Assembly: GCA_963556195.1 (NCBI GenBank)
Contig: OY744519.1
Coordinates: 34,577,301 to 34,641,300, forward strand
Direction: 5' to 3'
Length of the DNA: 64,000 nt
Source of the DNA: Sepiola atlantica
Taxonomy: Eukaryota; Mollusca; Cephalopoda; Sepiida; Sepiolidae
In this document: one piece after another, positions 45,300-54,520 of the stretch
How positions within the stretch are numbered: position 1 is the first letter of the stretch
Layout: the number at the start of each line of letters is the position of its first letter
Notes under the pieces: generated by a model
Database searches by the model: none
The model's input: only the letters and a program-made list of their open reading frames with translations
What the model was told of the DNA's origin: nothing
Position numbers and translations under genes: made by a program

Positions 45300-45473
45300 A
45301 ATGAGTGATAAAAATAAAAGTTGTACAAATACAATATTTACATTCCCTGTAATATTTACGTTACAGATTTTTATACTCTGATGAAAAAATTAGAAAATAC
45401 ATGGATTAAGGATAACGAGACCCCTTTTTGCTTTTGAACATCTAATGTTTTAATAAATATTGTATTTGTACAA

Positions 45474-45478
<5 letters not shown>

Positions 45479-45555
<77 letters not shown>
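45479..45555. repeat. (TA)n microsatellite
   Basis: About 76 bp of TA at the 5' side of a family B copy. AATACAATATTTAC-like words (45328 and 45455) flank both this array and the previous one in inverted order (TTGTACAAATACAATATT against AATATTGTATTTGTACAA). Confidence 0.95.
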
Positions 45556-45556
<1 letters not shown>

Positions 45557-45870
45557 GTTAGGTATGCGTATATGTTTATCTATTTGTATATACATGATTC
45601 ACTCCTGAACTAATTAACAGATCATTATAATTTTTGAAACACAACTTTTAGGCATAAGGTGAGTATTGTGGTATATATTTCATTTCATTTAGTTTCATGC
45701 ACATGGGCAAAGAGGGAGTGGGAGCTCTTCGTGAAAATTAAGATACCTCCAATGTTTGTGAAATTTAACAATAGGTATAACACATCAATTAATAAATATT
45801 CCTCAAAGAGGTTTTAAGGGGCATTATATAGGACACACCTCATGTAGTTGAGATGGTTAAGCACTACAAA
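45545..45870 (+). repeat. Dispersed repeat family B, copy 5
   Basis: Starts at the (TA)n end with GTTAGGTATG, TGTATA, ACTCCTGAACTAATTAACAG, then TTCATTTAGTTTCATGCA, ACCTCCAATGTTTGTGAAATT and CATCAATTAATAAATATT. Partner of 35460-36000 (minus) and 6480-6760. Confidence 0.65.
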
Positions 45871-46023
45871 CTTATTGAAAAGTGTTTCACTTAATGTTAC
45901 TGTACTTACACGCCATATCAACAGGTCAATAGAAATCGAATATTATATAACGTAAAATTAAAATGGTAATATGGTATTATGGGATGAGAGAAAAAGGACA
46001 ATCTTTGGGCAAAGATAAGTCTT

Positions 46024-46027
<4 letters not shown>

Positions 46028-46088
<61 letters not shown>
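46028..46088. repeat. (TA)n microsatellite
   Basis: About 60 bp of TA. Confidence 0.97.
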
Positions 46089-46091
<3 letters not shown>

Positions 46092-46109
46092 CATGATTTT
46101 TTTCAATAG

Positions 46110-46285
46110 TAGAACACTTTACGACAGCTGCCTTGAAATAGGATTAATCTCTCGCTGATTAACAACGGTCGTTTAGGCTAAGACGTTGGAATTTGAGTCT
46201 GAAACATGACTAGTGTTCCGGGATTTGAGTCCGGTAATTAGTGTGAATAATTCTTCTTTACACTGACGATTCCCGTAAAAACAGC
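46110..46285 (+). repeat. Family F short repeat, copy 3
   Basis: Matches 28815-29010 (TTTACGACAGCTG, GTTGGAATTTGAGTCTGAAA, TGTGAATAATTCTTC, ACACTGACGATTCCCGTAA). It abuts the inverted repeat at 46286. Confidence 0.5.
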
Positions 46286-46386
46286 CCCTTCGATAACACT
46301 AGAAGATCGTCGATCTTCGGCTATGCGATTAGACTTCGACCATGAAAGTATAAGTATACGTATGTAGATAAACACCCCCACCCCCC

Positions 46387-46484
<98 letters not shown>

Positions 46485-46701
46485 TTGAAATTTTATAAAC
46501 CAGACCACTTGACGCGAAATTTTTTCAAATAAATGAAATATTTATTAAATCATTTTAAAAAAAAATCCAAATGTTCGGTTTTATAAAATCCTATTCATGG
46601 TAATACAGAGAATATTTTTGCTATTTTTCTTCTTTTCTTTCATGGTCGAAGTCTAACCGCGTAGCCGAAGATCGACGATCTTCTGGCGTTATCGAAGAGA
46701 C
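46286..46701. repeat. Inverted repeat around (TA)n, 62-bp arms
   Basis: The left arm (46286-46347: CTTCGATAACACTAGAAGAT ... GACCATGAAAG) pairs with the right arm (about 46639-46701: CTTTCATGGTCGAAGTCTAA ... CGTTATCGAAG). Both arms contain the smaller palindrome AAGATCG-CGATCTT. The loop holds a C-rich run at 46375-46390 and a 90-bp (TA)n (46393-46480). Confidence 0.75.
46393..46480. repeat. (TA)n microsatellite
   Basis: About 88 bp of TA in the loop of the 46-kb inverted repeat, preceded by CACACACATA. Confidence 0.97.
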
Positions 46702-46791
46702 TGTTTTTTCTTTTTTAAATGTCAGATCTGTAGTGAAGCGTGCTGGAACGCGTGTTTACAATAATGAGATAAGTGTTACTACAGTCAAGTT

Positions 46792-47392
46792 ATGAATACA
46801 TTCAGGGATGCATGTAGTGCACATGGAGTACTTGAGGATGATAACCACTGGGATGCTACTTTACAGGAAGCATTTATTTCTCAAACAGCATGTAATTTTA
46901 AACATTTGTTTGCCATCATGTTGATTACATGTGAAGTGTCTAATCCCAAACCACTTTGAGATTCACAGAAAGAAGCATTTATGGCCCTTGTTCATATCGA
47001 AAGTATGACTTATGAAATCAATGGTAAAACACTAACAAAATTGGGTCTTACTTAATCTGATCGATCTAATACACACCCGGACATTACTGCATGGACACAT
47101 GAAATTAGTTATTAACCGAATGAGAAAGCATCAATTGTTCGGGATGGTATCGCACAACTAAATAATGAGCAGATTCATGTTTTTCGTACTGTAGTTAATA
47201 CCATAGAAAATAGGCACTGGGAGTACAGGAAATAATTTTTTTGATTTAGTTTATTCTTGAAAAAGTTAGGTTAGAAGGCTATGGCGCTATCGGGTATTCC
47301 AGCCACTCTTCTTCCTAGTTGTAGTACGGCTCACTTGACATTTAAATTGCCATTATCCTTAACAAAAAGATGCGGACCGGACAGATTCATCT
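46792..47392 (+). pseudogene. Helitron-type PIF1 helicase fragment, decayed
   Basis: Plus-strand text from ATG 46792: TFRDACSAHGVLEDDNHWD, LQEAFISQTAC, KHLFAIMLITCEVSNP, then after TGA 46957 further diverged sequence and LNNEQIHVFRTVVNTIENR. These match, in order, the Helitron helicase segment TF.EA....GLLEDD..W, LF.I.L..C...NP and LN.EQ..V that precedes Walker A. Walker A itself is degraded to GSTGNN (about 47219-47236), losing the Lys. Beyond a frameshift, MALSGIPATLLPSCSTAHLTFKLPL matches the region after Walker A (SGIAATLL.GG.TAHS.FKLP). Stops occur at about 46957, 47053 and 47113. The Rep domain and hairpin 3' end are not in view. Confidence 0.75.
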
Positions 47393-47422
47393 AAATTTTT
47401 ACGGAATTGTTCCTTGATCGTC

Positions 47423-47570
47423 GGGTTAGGTTAGGGTTAGGGTTAGGGTTAGGTTAGGGTTAGGGTTAGGGTTAGGGTTAGGGTTAGGGTTAGGGTTAGG
47501 TTTAGGTTTAGGTTTAGGGTTAGGGTTAGGGTTAGGGTATGGTTAGGGTTATGGTTAGGGTAGGGTTAGG
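47423..47570 (+). repeat. Interstitial telomeric repeat (TTAGGG)n
   Basis: About 24 units, mostly TTAGGG with some TTAGG, TTTAGG and TATGG variants. The block starts about 30 bp after the last recognisable Helitron helicase residues. Short TTAGGG-like vestiges also occur at 21145-21187 and, inverted, at 37250-37268. Confidence 0.95.
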
Positions 47571-48004
47571 CTGCACAAAATGTAGAATAAACGCCATTGT
47601 GAAACATATCGCGGAATAGTCAACAATTGTGTGAGTTTATGTGAAATATAAAGAAAACGATCGTTTTATGCAAATATTCAATGACATTAATGAATTCCAT
47701 CCTCTTGGGTAATAACACATTTTTTATTATTACAATCCGCACTTTGTCTGTTTTTTTGAGTGGGTATAGAATTATTTTGGTGGGGCTTTTTCTACATATG
47801 ATCTAAGATGCATCCATTAAGCTTAACGTTTGTTGATGAAAAAAGCAATTTTGAAACCGAAGCGTGACTTACCAACAGACGCACAAAGCCTCTCTCAGAG
47901 ATGTGAGGACGAGTCTAAAATATAATTAATGTTGGTCTAATGTAGATTTGCTATCTCTCTGTTTGCAACTGAAACTATACTATTACTATCTTTCAATGAT
48001 CGAT
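47571..48004. other. Spacer, nothing recognised
   Basis: No family copy, tandem structure or open frame of note. Confidence 0.3.
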
Positions 48005-48235
48005 TCAGGGGGCAGTGTAGTACTCTGTTCTGTTATCATGATACCATTCTTCCTAGCCATTACCTTTTCCTTTTTTGGTGGAGGTGGTGTAGTATTTGTT
48101 TATATCATCCTTCCAGGCATTGCCGACTCGTTTTGGGGGTGGGTTGATAGTGTAGTATCTGTTATGTAGTGATTAGACCATTCTCCCATGCATTGCCTTC
48201 TCCTTTGGGGGCAGTGTAGTGTATGTTCGTTCGTC
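48005..48235 (+). repeat. Degenerate tandem repeat, about 60-70 bp unit
   Basis: Four imperfect units begin with a G run and GTGTAGTA-T-TGTT, then ATCAT, then CATTCTTCC-GCCATT-CCTTTTCC. The unit length varies (57-72 bp). A 73-codon hydrophobic frame across it is a by-product. Confidence 0.6.
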
Positions 48236-48785
48236 ATATATACTAGCAAAATACGCTACCAGAGGGAGAATATTTTTGCTACTTTATATAATAATACACT
48301 AAGTCATTTCATGTTCGTGCGTATGTTATTACCTTGTAGACACATACCAAACTGAGATCGCCCGGTGATTGGTAATGTCGCTAAGGGAAAAGTTCCGATT
48401 TTTTTCAAAATCAAATTATGTCGTCCCGTCGACTAAAACAGAACACCTTTAGCTAAATACATTAAAAATATCACATTCGGTTTATTGATTTAAAGAATGT
48501 TTAGCTGACAATTATTTTCTACGGTGAGAAGACAGCAAATTATCATTGTTTTAAAAAGAATTAAATTGCCTCTGTTTAAAATAAATAAATGTAGAAGAGA
48601 TATTCGTTTTTTTTTTACCTAAAGAAACATTAGCTAAAAATGACAATTAAAAGAGTCATTTTTTCTTCATACTATTGACATTTATTATTTCAAAAGGAAT
48701 TTTATTATTTTCTGTAAATTATACAGACTGGTGTAGAACGCGCCGGGGAATTTCCACAGGATCTTGCTATCATGATTAATATTAG

Positions 48786-48867
48786 TCTTCTTCTTCTTCT
48801 TCTTCTTCTTCTTCTTCTTCTTCTTCTTCTTCTTCTTCTTCTTCTTCTTCTTCTTCTTGTTATTATT

Positions 48868-48899
<32 letters not shown>

Positions 48900-48920
48900 C
48901 GTTGTTGTTGTTTTTTTTTT
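48786..48920. repeat. (CTT)n then (GTT)n tail of a minus-strand LINE
   Basis: About 24 CTT units, then ATT and about 12 GTT units and a T run, adjacent to ACTCACTAGG, the 3' end of LINE family 2. On the minus strand these are AAC and AAG tail repeats. Confidence 0.9.
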
Positions 48921-48924
48921 TGTT

Positions 48925-49545
48925 TTTTTTTACTCACTAGGAAAAACACGGGTCATCATCAGAGATTACTCACTGATATAAACCGTGGTGTTCTCCGGAG
49001 TCTGAATGACAGCCCGTCTCCCCAGATTTCCAATTCTCTCCACCTCTTACGATAATCTTTGCAAATGACTTTGCATTATCGCAACAGTCGCTTACCATTG
49101 ATTCTTCACTGGCGGCGACCATTGTTATTCACTGGGATTTGGATGGCAATAAGCCTCTCCAAGGTCCCAATACATTTCGCACTCATCCAGTGGAGGTCTG
49201 TTTAGTGCTCTCTCCCTCCTCGGTCTTTCCATCCTCCTTGACCCTTCACAACAATTTTGTGAGATATCAACCGAAGCTGCTACCTTTATTTAGAGAGAGG
49301 TTTGTATAAGATTTATTGCAGTTTCAGTTCCCTTGGGTTCATGTGTTGTTCCTTCCATGTTTTTGTTTGACTTTTGTTGCCAGTTTCCATGGGGTTGGTT
49401 AGTGTTGTAGTTTATGTGTGTCTTCTCCTTTATTTCAATTTCTCCTAGTCTTTTTCCAGGGTTTTCGGCACTGTTCCTAGTGTTCCTATAATTATTGGTA
49501 TTATATTGACTTTTTTCATGTTCGATATATTTTTTTAGCTCTCTA
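48925..49545 (-). pseudogene. LINE family 2, 3' end (minus), copy 1
   Basis: The minus strand at 49495-49445 reads PIIIGTLGTVPKTLEK, the conserved VIP.V.GALG.VPK.LE tail motif. The remainder is 3' UTR matching 49713-50040 (GTCAGTGATCA-like block, ACTTGTTGCCA/GGGCTGTCATTC, GATTATCG-AAGAGG). It ends in the trinucleotide tail at 48920. Confidence 0.7.
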
Positions 49546-49708
<163 letters not shown>

Positions 49709-49711
49709 TAC

Positions 49712-50410
49712 TCAATTGGAGTTTTCACACTAGTCATTATCAGTGATTGATCACTGACAATAACAAGTGGTGTCCCCTGTAGTCCGCGTGGCAACAAGTC
49801 ATCCTAGATTTCCAGCACTCTCTGCCTCTTTCGATAATCGTTGCAAATCATCTTGCATTATCACAACGACCGTTTACCTCTGATTTCTAATTAGCAACGA
49901 CTATTGATGTTCTCAGAGTTAAAGTTGCAATAACCCCTCAAAGTTCGAGTACCCTCCGCATTCTTTCAGTGGCTATCTGGTTGCTGCTCTCTCCTCTCGG
50001 TCTTTCCATACTCCTTGGCGCTTCATTACAATTTTGTGTGGTACTATCTGAGACTTGTCCCATCGCTTGTGTGTGTCTGTGCGTGTTTTTTTAAAAGTGA
50101 TTTATGTCTTTTTATGAGATGTCTGGCTGTTTTATTTCCTTTGTGTGTTTTTCCATTTCTTTGCTTCACTTCTATTTTGACTTTCGTGTGACCGATTAAC
50201 GGTTGTAGTTTATGTGGGTTGGTTTCTGCATTCGAAGATTTTCCTAAGATTTCCGCTGTTTTTATCATTGCCGTCCGTCGTATTGTCGTAATCTTCCCTT
50301 TGATTCCGATTTTTCCTAGTCTTGTTCCTAGTGCTCCTACAATTAATGGCATTACACTGTTTACTAGTAGGAAAAAGTGGAAATTCCATGGTCGATCACA
50401 TACCATGGTC
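49712..50410 (-). pseudogene. LINE family 2, 3' end (minus), copy 2
   Basis: A 120-codon minus frame (50044-50406) contains MPLIVGALGTRLGKIGIKGK and TTIRRTAMIKTAEILGKSS, the post-RT tail with the GALGT motif and the T...TA.ILR-type segment. The 3' UTR follows to 49712 and the (ATT)n tail. The upstream part of the ORF is absent (5' truncated). The last 14 bases (TACCATGGTCGATCACA) are duplicated at 50391-50420. Confidence 0.75.
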
Positions 50411-50854
50411 GATCACATACCATTTTCTCTATCTTTTTACGGCAAAAATACTTGTCAACTAGACATATCTTTAAATAAATACAACGAATGTTTTCACCTT
50501 TTAATTTGTCTTTATTTTGGAACACTTTAAGTCATTTTAGAATAAATAATTTACTTATTCAAAATTTTAACAATTAGATGTATTAAAATAAAAAAAAAGG
50601 ATGAAAAGAGTATAAAACAGAATTCTATTTATGACGCTTTATTCAATTTTAAAACAATTCATTTTGAAATTGGTAAAATTAAAATTTTTGCCAAGCAGGG
50701 ACATTAGCTATGTTTTAGTTACTTTTTGAATTTCATCTTTGGCGATCGGACGATCACACCTTTTCAAATAGGTGTGAAAGGTGATAACGTACGTAGGGAC
50801 ACGAAAAGCCTAGCGTATCACCATCGTGCTGATTTTCATTATTATTATTACTTT

Positions 50855-51087
50855 TGAAGAAGTGACGGTGGTTAAGTGGATAACGACACGGACTGACGAC
50901 CTGGTTGTTCTAAGTTCGAATCCAGCCGATTCCATAATACCACTTTCACTTAGGGATGTTGGCAACCACTACGTGGTCCCTCCTGCAAGAATGCCGACGT
51001 CAGAATCAAACCGGTTAACGAAGTTGTACCATTCTGATTCGTACGAATTTATTTTACTTTATTACTATGATTGTTGTTGTTGTTGTT
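50855..51087 (+). mobile_element. tRNA-derived SINE
   Basis: The head holds an A-box TGGTTAAGTGG (50869-50879) and a B-box GTTCGAATCC (50914-50923) 34 bp apart, the layout of a polymerase III promoter from a tRNA. The body continues (ACTTTCACTTAGGGATG, CCACTACGTGGTCCC) and ends in (TTG)n at 51070-51087. The acceptor stem is not restored after the B-box, so this is a SINE rather than a tRNA gene. Confidence 0.7.
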
Positions 51088-51222
51088 TACAATGATGTTG
51101 CCGTTGTGATGATATTTTAAATCCGTTTTCGTTGTTCCCTGAAACGTTTTTTCTCGTCGCATTGTTGCTTCTTCAATAGTCGCGCTTTTGGGGGAAAAGA
51201 AACTAAAATGAACCGTGTTGTG

Positions 51223-53221
51223 CCGTGGCCACCGAGAGTTACTACAGGCCAAGCAACTAACTTCCTGCCCCCCTCTGACGTCACTGACTTCCGTGTCAAA
51301 ACAAGGACCGTAGTAATAACAATAAGAAGGCATTTCGACTTCTCCATTCACTAAATAATCCATCAAAATTCAGGAAATCAACCAATTTTAATGAAATTTT
51401 CAGGATTTATTAATTAATCATCACGGAATATAATAAATCCATTACTTTATTATAAAGCTTGGTGCAAATGTATTATTTCTTGTAAACAAAAAACACCTTT
51501 ACTAAAGTTATTCAAAATATCAAAACATGTTGACCATACGATATTGTAAATATTTAAAACAAAGCATTAGAAAACTTTAAAAATTGCATGTAAAAAAGAA
51601 AAGAAAAGAACACGATTCGATTCATCTTGAAACTGATCTTTATTCAATATAAATTTAAAGAAAATAATAATTCACGATCAAATACTGCAAAAAACTGAAT
51701 TATGAATTACCATTATTTAAACTTCTAACCCAATCAACCGTAAGTAATTCAGACTTTGAAATTTGTTTAAAAATTATACAAAAAAAAAGTTCAATGTTAA
51801 CTGTCTGTTTAATAATGGAATCAAAATTCAGGAAATCAACCAATTTTAAAATAATTTCGCGCTTTTAAAAATTTCATTTCATAATTCACAAAGTTAAAAT
51901 GCCTACTGTATATGTTTGGATTTCCAAAAGAGAAATAATTACTGCAAATATGGATACACGTAATAATATTTACACCGACTAAATATAGTGTAGTAAGTTT
52001 GAATTTTGTTTTAATTATATAAAAAATCATGTCTGAATTACTTATTCATTATTTGATAAAAAAGTAGTGTTCCATTTTTTTTTATTACTTTTTTTCGATG
52101 TCTTAAGTGTAGCATAGTTTATCTTTTCTCTACTTTTGTAGATTAAATAAATGAAATAATAACATCATATTTAATCAAAATTTTCACAAAAAATATTAAT
52201 TAAACAATGCTTTATTCAATGATAATATCGTTAATTCTTCGAGTTATACTGATTTTATTAACAAGAGTGTAGGGGCATTTTCCGTAATATATACGAAATA
52301 GTTTTTTAAAAAAATATTTTAAACATATACAGATCTTATTTTCATTTTTAAAAAATCATGGATTTTTTTTATATATATAAAAATATACGTTTAGTAAAGG
52401 TGTATTTTGTTTTAAAAAAAATAATACATTTTCACTAAGATTTTAAAAAAATGTTTCACTATATCTCCTGTGCTTGTTTATTAATAAATATTGAAAATTT
52501 CATTAAAATTGGTTGATTTCCTGAATTTTGGTGGATTTTTAAGTGAAGGGAGGGTCAAAATATTTTTACATTTTGGGGATCGGCCTTTGATTTTGCACGT
52601 ACCTATCTCTTAATAGCAAGATAGGAGTTGGTGATTCCATTATTAAACAGACAGTTAACATTGAACTTTTTTTTGTATAATTTTTAAACAAATTTCAAAG
52701 TCTGAATTACTTACGGTTGATTGGGTTAGAAGTTTAAATAATGGTAATTCATAATTCAGTTTTTTGCAGTATTTGATCGTGAATTATTATTTTCTTTAAA
52801 TTTATATTGGATAAAGATCAGTTTCAAGATGAATCGAATCGTGTTCTTTTCTTTTCTTTTTTTACATGCAATTTTTAAAGTTTTCTAATGCTTTGTTTTA
52901 AATATTTACAATATCGTATGGTCAACATGTTTTGATATTTTGAATAACTTTAGTAAAGGTGTTTTTTGTTTACAAGAAATAATACATTTGCACCAAGCTT
53001 TATAATAAAGTAATGGATTTATTATATTCCGTGATAATTAATTAATAAATCCTGAAAATTTCATTAAAATTGGTTGATTTCCTGAATTTTGATGGATTAT
53101 TTAGTGAATGGAGAAGTCAAAATGCCTTCTTATTGTTATTACTACGGTCCTTGTTTTGACACGGAAGTCAGTGACGTCATTTTCTAGCCAACCGGCCTGT
53201 AGTAACTCTCGGTGGCCACGG
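51223..53221. mobile_element. 2-kb inverted repeat with 600-bp arms
   Basis: The left arm (51223-51823) begins CCGTGGCCACCGAGAGTTAC. The right arm (52632-53221) ends with its reverse complement. The arms pair along their whole length with few differences, apart from a divergent 20-30 bp patch near the outer end (51250-51275 against 53182-53195). TTGTG flanks both ends (51218-51222 and 53222-53226), a possible 5-bp target duplication. Both arms encode the same 24-residue peptide start by symmetry, which I do not take as a gene. The 808-bp spacer is itself bounded by inverted TTCAGGAAATCAACCAATTT and contains a diverged copy of part of the right arm (52380-52560). This could be a non-autonomous DNA transposon with very long TIRs. 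Confidence 0.85.
51824..52631. other. Spacer of the 2-kb inverted repeat
   Basis: Very AT-rich. 52380-52560 is a direct, diverged relative of 52950-53110 (TTTAGTAAAGGTGT, AATAATACATTT, AAATTTCATTAAAATTGGTT). TCAAAATTCAGGAAATCAAC at 51822 and its complement at 52513 bound the spacer, which looks like an older related element nested within. No open frame of note. Confidence 0.6.
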
Positions 53222-53554
53222 TTGTGCCGTAATCCAGTTATTGACAATCTTCAAGTGATTACGTCATCTCTGTATGTGTGTCTGTGTCTGTGTGTTAAGA
53301 ATTCTGAAAGTCACTTTAACTCCGAGTTATCGAGTTACTGCATTTAATTTTCCCTTCATATTAACATTCGTAACGGTGCAAAAGACCCGCACGATGTGAA
53401 ATATCAAAGTCGATTTCCGCCGTTCTTAACCGATGTGCGTTTGGATATTTTGAAGTCGAACACATCGTTTCGTTCTTGATTCTACATTTCCTTCGTCGTC
53501 GTTTCAAACCGAGCGAAAATAAGTGATCAATTAACGGGTAAAATCAAAGAAAAG

Positions 53555-54520
53555 CGATGTTAATACGTGCTTCTAAAATGTCCAATGATAAGTCTAACAG
53601 CGACTGATAAACAGGGCGGTGAGTTGCAGACTTTTTCTTTTACTTTAATTCACCCTAAACAAGGGGGCACATTGCCACTGAAATGTTACGGGCTACTGTG
53701 GATTAGGGGCCAGATGTATAGAGTGAGGATCTATGCGGCGAGATGTTTGTTCACATTACATTTACATTTTTGCATGTCTGTTCAGTAAGGGTAACAGGGA
53801 GCAGGTAGGAAGTTCCAAAAGATAGCAGTTCGAAGAAAGACGCTATTAGAGTAGAAAGCTCACCAGCATCTGGGGACCTCCACAGTGAATGGATGGGATT
53901 TAGCTGATGGTTGGGTTGGTCGGGTATATTTACTTATGTATTTAATTGTTTTTGTTTTTAATTTCTAAAAAGATTATATCGCATATAACATTTTGCACAG
54001 AAGCATCAGTGGAAACTTTATTATAAAATGTGTGTTTTTAATCTCACCCGGACAGACCACAAATCTCCGCACCTAAAAGTATTAAACTCGGATCTTTGTT
54101 AAGAAGGCACGATCTTTTAAAATAATATAAGCGTTTGAAACAAGCAGATTAAATTTTAACTGTACTTTGTTTTTTGAAAGCAAGATAGAGGCCCTGTAAA
54201 AATTATAATTTCTACCAAAAATGGGGAAATGTTAATATATGTTTCTAAAATGTTAAACGATAAGCTGGCGATTTGCAGACTTATTTATTTAATTGCTTTT
54301 GTTTTTAATTTTGCAAATGTATTTTAAATCATACTCTGACAGATTAAAAATTCAAGCTACCAATCTTTAGAAAATCGAATTTATTAAAGCAAATGCACGA
54401 TTCTTTTTAACGAATGTACGCGTTTGAAGGAAACAGATTGAATATTAACAATATTTCGCATTTCGGACATTGACTGAAGATGCAAGCCCTGCAGAAACTA
54501 TCATTTGCTCCAAAATAGAA
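53555..54520 (+). repeat. Long-form units (about 300-370 bp) flanking the minisatellite, left
   Basis: Each long unit contains one 65-bp-like core (53563 and 54237: TTCTAAAATGT, GATAAG) followed by TTGCAGACTTATTT, TTGTTTTTAATTT and a less conserved 200-bp body (GATTGAAT/GATTAAAT, GCCCTG-A). A LINE fragment (53640-53935) is inserted in the first. The 65-bp array begins where the next core would be. Confidence 0.7.
53640..53935 (-). pseudogene. LINE C-terminal fragment (minus)
   Basis: Matches the 14563-14810 region: GGCTACTGTGGATTAGGGGCC, GCGGCGAGATG, CACATTACATTT, ATTCCAAAAG-like GTTCCAAAAG, CATCTGGGGACCTCCACAGTGAA and GGTTGGGTTGGTCGG. It interrupts a long-form repeat unit between TTTACTTTAATT (53640) and TATTTACTTATG (53928). 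Confidence 0.7.

Noticed and set aside
48772..48981. Poly-Leu/poly-Val frame
   Set aside because: Direct translation of the (CTT)n and (GTT)n tail.
50869..50923. A true tRNA gene
   Set aside because: A- and B-boxes are present but no acceptor stem or cloverleaf closes around them, and a long SINE-like body with a TTG tail follows.
51117..51347. A gene shared by 51117-51347 (minus) and 53108-53347 (plus), both beginning MEKSKCLLIVITTVL
   Set aside because: The two frames are the same DNA in the two arms of the inverted repeat, and they diverge as soon as the arms do. No family resemblance.
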